64,000 nucleotides of DNA from contig CAYNTO010000001.1 in the NCBI GenBank assembly GCA_964400355.1, forward strand, positions 494,093 to 558,092, in the 5' to 3' direction. Shown in pieces: positions 17,947 to 25,879 of this stretch. Position 1 is the first letter of the stretch. Every line of letters begins with the position of its first letter. Position numbers and translations under genes: made by a program. The notes under the pieces were generated by a model. It was not told where the DNA came from. It did no database searches and saw nothing but the letters and a program-made list of their open reading frames with translations. This DNA is from JACKAL01 sp964400355 (GTDB lineage Bacteria > Bdellovibrionota > Bdellovibrionia > Bdellovibrionales > JAGQZY01).

Positions 17947-18774
17947 ATGAGTTTAAGGATAAACACGAATCTGGCATCGATAAATGCTCAACGCAATCTC
18001 GATGTCCAGCAAAAGCGAAATGTTCACGCAATGAAAGCGCTGTCCTCGGGTAGCCGAATCACGCAGGCATCAGATGATGCTGCTGGGTTAGCAATCTCCG
18101 AAAAGTTAAAAGCAGACACGCGCGGCCTGGGCATGGCTCGGCAAAATGCGGAGAACGCGATCTCCTTTATTCAAGTCGGCGAAGGCGGACTGAACGAAGT
18201 GAGCAACATCTTAGTGCGCTTGAGGGAGCTTGGCATCCAGAGTGCGAGCGACACCATCGGCGACCAAGAGCGAGAGTTTATCGATGTGGAAGCACAGCAT
18301 TTGTTGCAAGAGGTAGATCGTATTGCACACACCACAAAGTTCGGGAATAAAAATCTTCTCGACGGCTCTATGGAAGAACTGCAATTTCAAATTGGAATTA
18401 ACGGCGATGAGAACAGCTCTGTAAAGTTTGCTATGAATGCAGATGCGACAAGCTCCAGCCTCGGTGTGGATGGTCTCAGCTTTAGCGACAAAAACGAAGC
18501 TCAGGATTCTTTAGAGCTTCTCGACGAAGCGATTGTGAAGGTCGGTGGCATGCGCGCTAACTTCGGCGCCTTCCAGAACCGAATCGATTCATCGATCAGT
18601 AACATCGATGTGCAGAGAGAAAGTTTGCAAGCCGCGTATTCGCGAATTCGCGACGCCGATGTGGCGCACGAAACCGCCGAACTCGCCAGCTCCCAGATTC
18701 TGCAGCAGGCGTCGATCGGCATGCTCTCGCAAGCCAATCACTCCACACAAGCCGCCCTCCAACTCCTCGGCTAA
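17947..18774 (+). CDS. fliC: Flagellin
   Basis: The 275-residue flagellin is short: it has the conserved N-terminal D0/D1 region (MSLRINTNLASINAQRNLD, SGSRITQASDDAAGLAISEKL, ARQNAENAISFIQVGEGGL) and C-terminal D1/D0 region (YSRIRDADVAHETAELA, SQANHSTQAALQLLG), with only about 60 residues between. It therefore lacks D2/D3 outer domains. It polymerises into the flagellar filament after export through the flagellar type III system. GGAGG sets the start, and a sigma-28 promoter precedes it. A second flagellin gene lies 1.9 kb downstream with a drug-efflux gene between, on the other strand. Confidence 0.96.
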   Translation: MSLRINTNLASINAQRNLDVQQKRNVHAMKALSSGSRITQASDDAAGLAISEKLKADTRGLGMARQNAENAISFIQVGEGGLNEVSNILVRLRELGIQSASDTIGDQEREFIDVEAQHLLQEVDRIAHTTKFGNKNLLDGSMEELQFQIGINGDENSSVKFAMNADATSSSLGVDGLSFSDKNEAQDSLELLDEAIVKVGGMRANFGAFQNRIDSSISNIDVQRESLQAAYSRIRDADVAHETAELASSQILQQASIGMLSQANHSTQAALQLLG

Positions 18775-18853
18775 AAAGGTGCCAGGCACCTTTTAGTCTG
18801 GCAGTGAGTCAATCCGCTAGTAATAGGCCTCAGCGTACGTGCTGGGGCTTTTT
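18774..18853 (+). terminator. Double hairpin terminator of flagellin 1
   Basis: The first hairpin, AAAAGGTGC/GCACCTTTT (18774-18782, 18786-18794), overlaps the stop codon. The second, CCTCAGC/GCTGGGG (18828-18834, 18841-18847), is followed by CTTTTT and is a classical terminator. Its T-tract is also the start of the left arm of element C. Confidence 0.8.
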
Positions 18854-18996
18854 CTTTTTCTCGCGCATTTTAGAATCTGCTTTTTGAGCGGACGGCCATC
18901 CATGGCCTGCGCACTCGTCGGCGTTGCCGATCGCGTCCCGCTCTCGTGAGCCCGCTTAAAAAACAGATTCTAAAATGCGCGAGAAAAAGAAAAAGC
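18847..18996. repeat. Long inverted-repeat element C
   Basis: Arms of 45 bp (18847-18891 and 18952-18996): the outer 33 bp are perfect, the inner 12 bp have two mismatches. The 60-bp spacer contains GGACGGCCATCCATGGCCT (its first bases in the arm), TCGTCGGCGTTGCC and GATCGCGTC, shared with elements B and E. The left arm begins at the last base of the flagellin 1 terminator stem and contains its T-tract, so the right arm is an inverted copy of that T-tract. Confidence 0.92.
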
Positions 18997-19036
18997 TTTC
19001 GCCTTTCTTTAAGCGCCTTGCGGCGCTGTGGGTGGA

Positions 19037-19187
19037 GCCTGAGGTTTTTGCTTTGGGATTTTTGTCTATTTGCTATTTCGGAGACCTCTGCCAAGCGGAT
19101 GCGTTCCCCGCAAGGGATGGCAGCGAAGCAGGAGCTGTGTCTTCGAAATAGCAAATAGACAAAAATCCCAAAGCAAAAACCTCAGGC
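19037..19187. repeat. Long inverted-repeat element D, overlapping a stop codon
   Basis: Perfect 44-bp arms (19037-19080 and 19144-19187) flank a 63-bp spacer. The right arm contains the final Ala codon and TGA stop of the MFS gene (stop at 19182-19184), so the left arm is a perfect inverted copy of the gene's last bases plus its 3' flank. The spacer has CGGATGCGTTCCCC, resembling element A. Confidence 0.92.
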
Positions 19188-20411
19188 GGGCGTGTAATGT
19201 TCTGGGTGGCGTTTTGAGAACCAGAAGATGGTGTTGCCGATGATGGCGGCGAGCACGAAAACAATGCCAACAGCGAAGTTGGGCTCGAAGGCGAGGGTGC
19301 CGAAGAGGGCCGATGCCAAAGCCCCAACTGCCATTTGCAATGTTCCTAAAACTGCAGAAGCACTGCCGGCGTTTCTGGTGAACGGGGCCATGGAAAGAGA
19401 GGCAGCGTTGGGATAGGTGAGGCCAACGCAGGAGATATAGAGGAAAAATACCACAATGTGACCATAAAGATTGAGCAGGTCGAAACCCGTGCCCACAGCC
19501 ACAACAATCCCCATGATCAATTGTAGGATCACAACGGTTTTAAAAATTTGATAACTGGAGTACCAGCGCATGAGGAAAAGATTGAGTTGTCCGCCACCGA
19601 TCATGCCCACGGAGAGCCCAGCGAAGATCAATCCGAAAGTATTTTCACTCAGGTGATACATGCCCATAAAAATTCCCGGCGCACCCGATAGGTATGTGAA
19701 CAGTCCCGCAAAAGAAAACGCGCCCGTGATAGAGAATGTTGCGAACTGGCGATTTTTCACGATCTCGGCGTAAGTTGCAAAGATGTCTTTGGGGTTGAGC
19801 GATACGGAGGAGTCGGGTTGATAACCTTCCGGCAGGAAAAACGCAACTGCCAATAAAATCACGAGCACAATCGCCGCCAAGATCCAAAACACGAGCTGCC
19901 AACTCCAGTATGCCGTGACCCAGCCGCCAAACGTAGGTGCGAAAAGTGGCGACACGCTTAAAATGAGCATCAGTTTTGAAAAGACGCGTGCGCCTTCCTG
20001 CGGAGAAAAGAAATCGCGAACCATAGCAATGGCAGCCACCGATGCCGAACAGCCACCCAGTGCCTGGAACAAACGCATCCCGATCAATTGATCGGCACTT
20101 TGAGTGAGTGCACATCCAATCGACGCCACTATATATAGTGTGAGCCCAAAATAGATCGGGCGTTTTCTGCCAAAGCGATCCAACAGCGGACCATAGAAGA
20201 TCTGCCCAATCGCTAATCCCACAAAATAGCTAGAAAGTGAGAGAGCAATCTTGGACGTTGTAGTTTCGAAGTCTTCGGCAATCTTTGGAAAGGCCGCCAG
20301 GTACATGTCGATGGAGAAAGGGCCAATAGTCGTTAGTGTTCCGAGAATGAATATGATGAGCGCGTTGCGATTGCGAGATTCCACCACAAGGTTGTAACCT
20401 TCACATAGCAT
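19182..20411 (-). CDS. MFS drug-efflux transporter, Bcr/CflA type
   Basis: The 409-residue protein has 12 predicted membrane segments and matches the Bcr/CflA branch of the major facilitator superfamily. The TIGPFSIDMYLAAFPKIA first helix is the branch hallmark, and the GPLLDRFGRKRP loop between helices 2 and 3 is the MFS signature. RLFQALGGCSASVAAIAMVRD follows. It probably exports drugs or small metabolites by proton antiport across the inner membrane. It sits on the opposite strand between the two flagellin genes, which is an odd location. Its stop codon lies inside the right arm of element D. An ATG about ten codons downstream (within ESRNRNAL region) is not present, so the first Met is used. 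Confidence 0.88.
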   Translation of the reverse strand: MLCEGYNLVVESRNRNALIIFILGTLTTIGPFSIDMYLAAFPKIAEDFETTTSKIALSLSSYFVGLAIGQIFYGPLLDRFGRKRPIYFGLTLYIVASIGCALTQSADQLIGMRLFQALGGCSASVAAIAMVRDFFSPQEGARVFSKLMLILSVSPLFAPTFGGWVTAYWSWQLVFWILAAIVLVILLAVAFFLPEGYQPDSSVSLNPKDIFATYAEIVKNRQFATFSITGAFSFAGLFTYLSGAPGIFMGMYHLSENTFGLIFAGLSVGMIGGGQLNLFLMRWYSSYQIFKTVVILQLIMGIVVAVGTGFDLLNLYGHIVVFFLYISCVGLTYPNAASLSMAPFTRNAGSASAVLGTLQMAVGALASALFGTLAFEPNFAVGIVFVLAAIIGNTIFWFSKRHPEHYTPA

Positions 20412-20561
20412 AGGTTCAAGGCCTAAAGTCTAGGAGAACTGTAAATGTTTTTGTCTGTTCAATTTTAAAAAAAGCGTGAAAAAATAATTTAACGTACTGA
20501 TTTCTATAAATTATTTTTCAAATACTCCCGCAAATTAGAAATTTTATAAAACTCCGACGAA

Positions 20562-20621
20562 GGTCTAGTTTAGCTAGATCATGGTCTAGTTTACCTCGAC
20601 TCGACTTCAGCCGCGTCTAGT
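20562..20621 (+). promoter_or_regulatory. GTCTAGT direct repeats upstream of flagellin 2
   Basis: GGTCTAGTTTA occurs at 20562-20572 and 20583-20593, exactly 21 bp apart, and GTCTAGT again at 20615-20621. They lie 60-120 bp before the flagellin 2 start. A weak sigma-28-like GCCGAAGA is at 20625-20632 but without a TAAA at the right distance. The repeats may bind a regulator specific to this flagellin. Confidence 0.5.
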
Positions 20622-20679
20622 CCTGCCGAAGAGTGTAGTGTTCGAGAAATATGAACAAATCTTTCTGAGGAGGAAGAAT

Positions 20680-21513
20680 ATGAGTTTAAGAATAGCGACG
20701 AACGTGGCGTCGGTAAGTGCACGTCGAGCCCTCGATGGGAATCAAAAAATTATGGAAAAGAGCATGAGCCAGTTGTCTTCTGGTAGCCGAATTACAAAGG
20801 CTGCGGATGACGCTGCCGGTATGTCGATCTCTGAGGGTATGAAGTCCCAAATCAGAAGTTATCAACAAGCTCTGCGCAACACTAACGACGGCGTATCGTT
20901 ACTGCAAGTCGCTGAGGGTGGCCTTGGAGAGATTAGCAATATCTTTACTCGTATGCGTGAACTTGGAATACAGGCCGCATCGGACACCATTGGTGATGAT
21001 GAGCGCGGATTCATTAACCAGGAGATGTCGCAACTCATGCAAGAAGTGGATCGCATTGCCGAATCTACATCGTATGGTAGCCGCAAGCTGCTCAATGGTG
21101 AGGGCGATGTCTTTGACTTCCAAGTGGGTATCAGTGGCAGTGGAGAAAGCGATGTGATCTCATTTGATTCATCGTTGTCCAATGCTACAACGGCGAACCT
21201 TGGTGTGGATGGTCTGGACTATTCAGAAAAAGAAAGCGCGAAAGATGCTCTGTCGGTGATTGACCAAGCGCAAAAACAGGTGAATGGTTTTCGAGCCAAC
21301 CTGGGCGCCCTGCAAAATCGACTGTCTTCGACAACTGAAAACTTAGGTACATCCATTGAAAGTCTCTCGATTGCCAACTCGCGAATTCGTGATGCCGACA
21401 TCGCAGAATCCACAGCAGAGTACACGAAGAGCAACATCTTGTTGAACGCAACAACAAACGTGTTAGCTCAGGCGAATGAGGTTCCGAGACAAGCGTTGAG
21501 ACTTTTAGGGTAA
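20680..21513 (+). CDS. fliC: Flagellin (second copy)
   Basis: A 277-residue flagellin starting MSLRIATNVASVSARRAL, with ATG preceded by GAGGAGGAAG. The in-frame extension back to 20638 is not flagellin. Conserved D0/D1 segments are SGSRITKAADDAAGMSISEGM, NTNDGVSLLQVAEGGLGEI and NSRIRDADIAESTAEY at the C-terminus, ending VPRQALRLLG. Like flagellin 1 it lacks outer domains. The two are clearly diverged paralogues rather than a recent duplication. Its upstream region lacks the clean sigma-28 promoter of flagellin 1, so the two may be expressed differently. Confidence 0.96.
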   Translation: MSLRIATNVASVSARRALDGNQKIMEKSMSQLSSGSRITKAADDAAGMSISEGMKSQIRSYQQALRNTNDGVSLLQVAEGGLGEISNIFTRMRELGIQAASDTIGDDERGFINQEMSQLMQEVDRIAESTSYGSRKLLNGEGDVFDFQVGISGSGESDVISFDSSLSNATTANLGVDGLDYSEKESAKDALSVIDQAQKQVNGFRANLGALQNRLSSTTENLGTSIESLSIANSRIRDADIAESTAEYTKSNILLNATTNVLAQANEVPRQALRLLG

Positions 21514-21528
21514 CTTCTATTCTTCCTC

Positions 21529-21561
21529 GCGCTCTCCACATGGGGTGGAGAGCGCTTTTTT
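21529..21561 (+). terminator. Rho-independent terminator of flagellin 2
   Basis: A perfect 11-bp stem GCGCTCTCCAC (21529-21539) / GTGGAGAGCGC (21545-21555) is followed by six T residues. The last two stem bases and the T-tract are also the beginning of element E. Confidence 0.92.
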
Positions 21562-21759
21562 CTCTCTGTTGTTTTTGATTGAGGGATTTTTGATGTGCAG
21601 CTGGCCGGTAGGTCGTCCATGGCTGCGCAGTTGTCGGCTTGGTTTTGGAGTTATTCCCTTTTCGCCTAAACTGAGTCGCCGATCGCGTCACGCTCAACTG
21701 AGCACCGACCAACAGCACATCAAAAATCCCTCAATCAAAAACAACAGAGAGAAAAAAGC
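21554..21759. repeat. Long inverted-repeat element E
   Basis: Perfect 44-bp arms (21554-21597 and 21716-21759) flank a 118-bp spacer. The spacer has CGTCCATGGCTGCGCA, TTGTCGGC and CGCCGATCGCGTCACGCTC in the same order as element C, interrupted by about 36 extra bases. The left arm starts inside the flagellin 2 terminator stem and includes the T-tract, so the right arm repeats it in inverse. Confidence 0.92.
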
Positions 21760-21794
21760 TAGAGCGCCCTCTGGGGTTCGGAGGGGTAGACGAG

Positions 21795-21876
21795 GTCGCC
21801 TTTCGCCCTTGGCGAAAGTGGCTGGGTGGGTGGGGTGAGTCGCCTTCGCCGGAGGCGAAGTGGCTAGATGGGTGTC
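21795..21876. repeat. Tandem hairpin repeat with compensatory base changes
   Basis: Two copies of a unit of about 43 bp, each GTCGCC-hairpin-GTGGCT-GGTGG. The hairpins are TTTCGCC-CTT-GGCGAAA (21801-21817) and CTTCGCC-GGA-GGCGAAG (21844-21860). The outer pair changes from T-A to C-G on both sides, which keeps the stem. Confidence 0.75.
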
Positions 21877-21990
21877 GGGCCTGTCGTTTTAATCGATTTA
21901 AGATCTGGTTTTTTCAATTTTGAATTTTAATTCACAAAGTGTAAATAAGAGCTGAGAGAATTTGGCGTTAGGAATGGCTATTATGGTTTT

Positions 21991-22248
21991 ATGCCATTTT
22001 ATATTGATCGTTATTTTATCACTCTGTACTTTGCCTTCTGGATCGGGATTATCGCGGTGACGCTCATTAGCTTTGTGCTGTGGAGTTCGTCGGCGACTAT
22101 GTCTATGATCGAATCGGTGGGGCCCTCGTTTGGGATTGGTAAACGCATTGAAAAAGCGGTGAATTATCCAGATCGCAAGGGGGCATTCGCCAAGCAGGAT
22201 TTGTTTGAGAATCCTGTACTCAATATACCAGAAACTTCTAATCGCTAA
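21991..22248 (+). CDS. Small single-pass membrane protein
   Basis: An 85-residue ORF with one hydrophobic segment (about residues 11-31, ITLYFAFWIGIIAVTLISFV) and a polar C-terminal tail. I see no strong ribosome binding site before the ATG at 21991, and no known family. The reading frame, codon choice and membrane segment make it plausible as a real gene. It is followed by the frameshifted lipoprotein on the other strand. Confidence 0.5.
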   Translation: MPFYIDRYFITLYFAFWIGIIAVTLISFVLWSSSATMSMIESVGPSFGIGKRIEKAVNYPDRKGAFAKQDLFENPVLNIPETSNR

Positions 22249-22334
22249 ATTTACATCCGCAAAAGTGTGGTAGTTACCAAATTACCACGTTCAAAGATCT
22301 CTGGTAGTACTCTTTATGGCGACCGTTGAATGGC

Positions 22335-23055
22335 TCACCAAATTTCTGGAAATTGCCCTTTGGTTGAGGTTTTGAGTGTTTGGGCACAGAATACCGGTAT
22401 TTTGCGGCAGTGATACGCACGGCCTTTTTCGAATTTGTATATGGTTTGTTTAAGTGTAAGGCCCGTATACTGTACGCGAATGTCATCGGGGAAGGTGGGC
22501 TCCACAGGTCTGAGACATGTGCAATCGCCGTTGCCGGCGAGAGAGTTAGCAAGGCCAAATAGAGATTTAAAACCACTGGTGGTCATGTAGCTGTCAATCG
22601 CAGATGCCACATACCATCTCATCAGGTTGGGATCTGCCGGGATGGCACGTTTTGCCATCTGGTACGAGAACAAATAGTGTTCGTAGCTATCCCCATGAGC
22701 AAATATAATAGCGGCCACTTTGTGATCCTCGAGAGAACGGATGCAACTTTCTGCGAATATTTCTGCGACGATTTTACGATGGCGAAGGTCATTCTCCGAT
22801 ATCTTTTTCCAGTCCGGTGGAATCTTTGATGGTGCACGATCCGCCATATTTTCATTGAGCACTTCGGTTAGCTCGGCGGAACGTTTCTTTTGGAGTTCAG
22901 GGTTATTGAGGCACGTTTGAGTGATGATCTTTTTTTGGTTCTTTCGGTGCTACAATGACCTCGTAAAGTGCGGCTTCTTTTGATGCCGTGGGTGTGGTCG
23001 CGCAGGCGCAACATATCATTAAGGCCGCAAATACACTCAATGTGGTTTTGTTCAT
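22335..23055 (-). pseudogene. Lipoprotein gene split by a frameshift at an A7 tract
   Basis: Reading from ATG 23055, the product is MNKTTLSVFAALMICCACAT..., a lipoprotein signal peptide, which runs into a stop after about 50 residues. A different frame then encodes a 175-residue body ending at 22335 (starting ...CLNNPELQKKRSAELTEVLNENMADRAP). The two frames join exactly if the A7 run (T7 on the + strand, 22930-22936) has six bases instead of seven, giving about 238 residues with no other change. The body has several Cys residues (CTCLRP, YHCRKIPVFCAQ). It may be a pseudogene, a slippage-controlled phase-variable gene, or a sequencing error. Family not recognised. Confidence 0.65.
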
Positions 23056-23101
23056 TCGTTGAGCCTAGCATTAGGTCTTGTGGATTGCAAAGTGGGTGGC
23101 T

Positions 23102-23128
23102 CAAATTATTTAGGCGGTATGCCGATAA
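23102..23128 (+). promoter_or_regulatory. Sigma-28 promoter of flaG-fliDS
   Basis: CAAA (23102-23105), exact 15-base spacer, GCCGATAA (23121-23128, perfect -10). The flaG ATG is only 9 bases after the -10 element, so the transcript should begin within a few bases of the start codon. Confidence 0.82.
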
Positions 23129-23137
23129 GCAGAGCGT

Positions 23138-23503
23138 ATGAATATTAGATCTCTCTCTAATAACATCGCTCCGATCACGGCAACCACCGTAAAAGAGGCC
23201 AATGCCACGATCAAATCGCATGACACTACCGAGCGCGATGCCGATGGTCGTGATGCCCAGAGCAACCCGCAACGTGACTGTACGGACGAAGAGATAGAAA
23301 AAATCTTAAAGAATCTGCGCGAACACGAGGGAATTGTAGCCAATAATTTGTCTGTGGAGCTGGTCTTCCAGAACGAAGTGCGATTGATTTTGATCACTGA
23401 TAAGGACGGGCAAATCATTCGTCGAGTGGTCGAGAAGGAATTTTACCAACTTCTAGAGACGATAGGCCAGAACAATGGCCGTATTATAAGTAAAACCGCA
23501 TAG
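23138..23503 (+). CDS. flaG: FlaG-family flagellar protein
   Basis: A 121-residue protein with a variable, polar N-terminal half and a conserved C-terminal half (VANNLSVELVFQNEVRLILITDKDGQIIRRV) that matches the FlaG family: the phrase combining a short beta strand with D-x-x-G-x-I-I-R is typical. FlaG affects filament length in some species. Its exact function is unknown. It heads the flaG-fliD-fliS cluster under a sigma-28 promoter placed so close that no leader or ribosome binding site fits. No other in-frame ATG exists in the first 60 codons. Confidence 0.78.
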   Translation: MNIRSLSNNIAPITATTVKEANATIKSHDTTERDADGRDAQSNPQRDCTDEEIEKILKNLREHEGIVANNLSVELVFQNEVRLILITDKDGQIIRRVVEKEFYQLLETIGQNNGRIISKTA

Positions 23504-23629
23504 TAAATATAATCCATATTAAGCCCACCTGTTTATTTTTGCCGGTCTATCTTCGAAGGCCTAGAGCCATATTAATGACTCACGAATTTTCTTTTTTCCC
23601 CTGCATAATAAAGAGAGTAAAGGGGTCAA

Positions 23630-24991
23630 ATGCCGGTAAGAATGAATGGCATCGGGACGGGTTTAAGTTCGATGGTGGATCAGATTGTCGCCGCCGAACG
23701 AGAGCCGATTAAAAATCTCGAAGGCAAAAAGAAAAATTTAGAGACACGCTTAGGCCTCGTGCAGGATCTCGAGGGTAAGCTCAATGCCATCAAAGGCAGT
23801 CTCGGTGGCATTGTCGGAAATGCGAAGTTCCAGGATTACGAACTGGCGGTTTCTGATCCCGATGTTATTGCTGGAAGTGTTCAGGCGGAGAAAGCGGTTC
23901 CCGGAAACTGGAAAGTGGAAGTGGTGCGCCTCGCAGAGAGCTCGGGCACTCTCTCAAATATAATACCCAACGACGCCAAACTCGGAGTCGGTTACATTAA
24001 ATTCGAAACACCCGATGGCGATAAATCCGTGTATATCAACGACGGCAACAATACGCTCAAAGGTATCGCACAAACTATCAACACTGCAGGTTTAAACATC
24101 AACGCCACAGTCGTACAGGATGGCGCTGATGGCACGGATGGTTCACGATTGATTCTGTCATCCGACTACTACGGTAACAATAAAGATGTGGATTTTCCAA
24201 CGATCTACTTATTAGATGGTGATGAGGATCTCTATTTTGATAAAGAGCGCGAATCCAAGAACGGCCTGATCAAGGTGAATGGTTTCGATGTTGAGGTTGT
24301 TGGCAACAAGCTCGAAGAGGTAATTCCCGGCGTGTCGCTAGATCTCAAGAGTGCCAAGCCCGGAAAGACCGTCGATATCAATCTTACAGAAAATTACAAA
24401 GCCATAGAAACCAAAATGAAGACCTTTGTGGACGCTATGAACGGTGCGCTTGGCTTTATTCAAACACAAAGTCGAATGGATGAAAAAACCGATACTTCTA
24501 AAACCCTCGGTGGTGATTCCTCCATCCGCGGGATTGAAGGTCGTTTGCGCCAGTTGATCCAGGGTGCAGTGTTTGGTTCTGGCGAAATCAACCGTTTGAG
24601 CCAGCTCGGTGTGGAATTTAATCGCAACGGTACGCTGGAGTTCAAAGAAGATAAATTTAATAAAGTACTCAAAGAAAAACCCCGAGAAATCCTGGCTTTT
24701 TTAAAGGGCGACGGTGGGCCAAATAGTGGCTTTATCGGTAAGATTCGCATGGGGATAGATGCCGCGACCAATTATCAAACTGGAATGGTGTCGAGTAAAA
24801 AGAAGGGTTTGCAGACCCAGATGAGTCAGATCGATCGCAATATCGACACGAAAGAGAAGAATCTGGCGCAAAAAGAGGATCAACTTCGCAAGAAGTTTTC
24901 AAAAATGGAAGAGACGATGGCCAAATTGCAGGCGCAAAGCGCACAAATTGGAGCTGGAGCAGGTGCTGGAATTCAAGGACTAATGGGATAA
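23630..24991 (+). CDS. fliD: Flagellar filament cap / hook-associated protein 2
   Basis: The 453-residue FliD caps the growing filament and folds incoming flagellin. The N-terminal FliD domain begins IGTGLSSMVDQIVAAEREPIKNLE and the middle domain spans about 100-330. The C-terminal domain ends in a long coiled coil (DRNIDTKEKNLAQKEDQLRKKFSKMEETMAKLQAQ). AAAGGGG lies upstream of the ATG. It is followed 12 bp later by fliS. Length is in the normal range, slightly short. Confidence 0.95.
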   Translation: MPVRMNGIGTGLSSMVDQIVAAEREPIKNLEGKKKNLETRLGLVQDLEGKLNAIKGSLGGIVGNAKFQDYELAVSDPDVIAGSVQAEKAVPGNWKVEVVRLAESSGTLSNIIPNDAKLGVGYIKFETPDGDKSVYINDGNNTLKGIAQTINTAGLNINATVVQDGADGTDGSRLILSSDYYGNNKDVDFPTIYLLDGDEDLYFDKERESKNGLIKVNGFDVEVVGNKLEEVIPGVSLDLKSAKPGKTVDINLTENYKAIETKMKTFVDAMNGALGFIQTQSRMDEKTDTSKTLGGDSSIRGIEGRLRQLIQGAVFGSGEINRLSQLGVEFNRNGTLEFKEDKFNKVLKEKPREILAFLKGDGGPNSGFIGKIRMGIDAATNYQTGMVSSKKKGLQTQMSQIDRNIDTKEKNLAQKEDQLRKKFSKMEETMAKLQAQSAQIGAGAGAGIQGLMG

Positions 24992-25003
24992 AGCGGAGGT
25001 TGA

Positions 25004-25396
25004 GTGAATAGCGGGTACGGCAAATACAAAAAGACAGCGGTCGAAAGCGCCAATAAGGAGAAAATCCTATTGATGCTTTACGAAGGCGCTATGAAGTTTA
25101 TCAAACAAGCCATGGAAGCCATGGATAAGGGTGACATCGCCAAGCGTGGTGAACTTATAGGTCGCGCATATGACATTGTGATGGAACTGATGAGCAGTTT
25201 GAATCATGAGGTCGGTGGAGATATGGCAAAGAATTTGGAGCAATTGTATGTGTATTGCCTCGAAGAGCTTACGCGCGCCAATCTCACGTCTGATAAAAAG
25301 AGATTAGAAAATTGTCTAAAGGTTTTAAACATTCTTTACGATGGTTGGAGTAAGGCTATCGAAACAGTTAAAAAGAAGGAGTCCCAAGGTGCTTAA
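25004..25396 (+). CDS. fliS: Flagellin export chaperone FliS
   Basis: The 130-residue helical protein binds the C-terminus of flagellin and prevents early polymerisation. The N-terminus YGKYKKTAVESANKEKILLMLYEGAMKFI is the family signature, followed by the four-helix bundle. A GTG start with GCGGAGG upstream is used. It is 12 bp from fliD. Its last codons overlap the start of the next gene. Confidence 0.94.
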   Translation: MNSGYGKYKKTAVESANKEKILLMLYEGAMKFIKQAMEAMDKGDIAKRGELIGRAYDIVMELMSSLNHEVGGDMAKNLEQLYVYCLEELTRANLTSDKKRLENCLKVLNILYDGWSKAIETVKKKESQGA

Positions 25397-25817
25397 GGAA
25401 GAGTGCAACATCAGTCTGATCATTCAGCTACTAGAGCAAAAAAATGACTTACTCCGCGCGTTTCTGGAAATTTCCGAATGCGAACGTAAGAGCTTTAAAG
25501 CTCGCAATTTCGATAATATCGAAGATCTGTATCGTAGTCGCGAACAATTACTGGCGAATATACAAAGTATCGATAAGCGCTTAGATATTTATTCCAGCGA
25601 ACAGGATGCGGCTAAGATATCTGGAGCCGAGAAAAGCTCAATAAAGAAACTCCTGGATCAAAAACAAGTGTTAGTGAACGAGATTCTCCAACAGGATTTG
25701 GTCATCCTTTCATGTGTTGAAAACGAAAAGTCGAGTTTGATTAAGAAAATCTCTTCGGTTCGTTCTGGGCGACGCTTGGTAAAAGCGTACCGTCGTTTGC
25801 CGGAAATGGTTGAATAG
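25389..25817 (+). CDS. Probable flagellar chaperone (FliT/FlgN-like)
   Basis: A 142-residue, all-helical protein (LLEQKNDLLRAFLEISECERKSF, EDLYRSREQLLANIQSIDKRL, LVNEILQQDLVILSCVENEKSSL). The GTG at 25389 has AAGGAG eight bases upstream and overlaps the fliS stop by eight bases. The longer frame from 25341 would overlap fliS heavily. Position after fliS and helical-hairpin character suggest a FliT- or FlgN-like export chaperone, but sequence identity to either is not obvious to me. Confidence 0.6.
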   Translation: MLKEECNISLIIQLLEQKNDLLRAFLEISECERKSFKARNFDNIEDLYRSREQLLANIQSIDKRLDIYSSEQDAAKISGAEKSSIKKLLDQKQVLVNEILQQDLVILSCVENEKSSLIKKISSVRSGRRLVKAYRRLPEMVE

Positions 25818-25852
25818 TTAATTATTGTTACAAAATTGTTTCACATCATCCC

Positions 25853-25879
25853 AAGGCCTTTCGCAAGAAAGGCCTTTTT
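25853..25879 (+). terminator. Rho-independent terminator of the fliDS operon
   Basis: A perfect 10-bp stem AAGGCCTTTC (25853-25862) / GAAAGGCCTT (25867-25876) with a GCAA loop, followed by TTT and AT-rich sequence. Confidence 0.9.

Noticed and set aside
22926..22940. Programmed -1 frameshift at the A7 tract
   Set aside because: A -1 shift leads to a different frame that ends soon (…NVPPS). The body of the protein needs a +1 shift, so the usual slippery-site mechanism does not fit.
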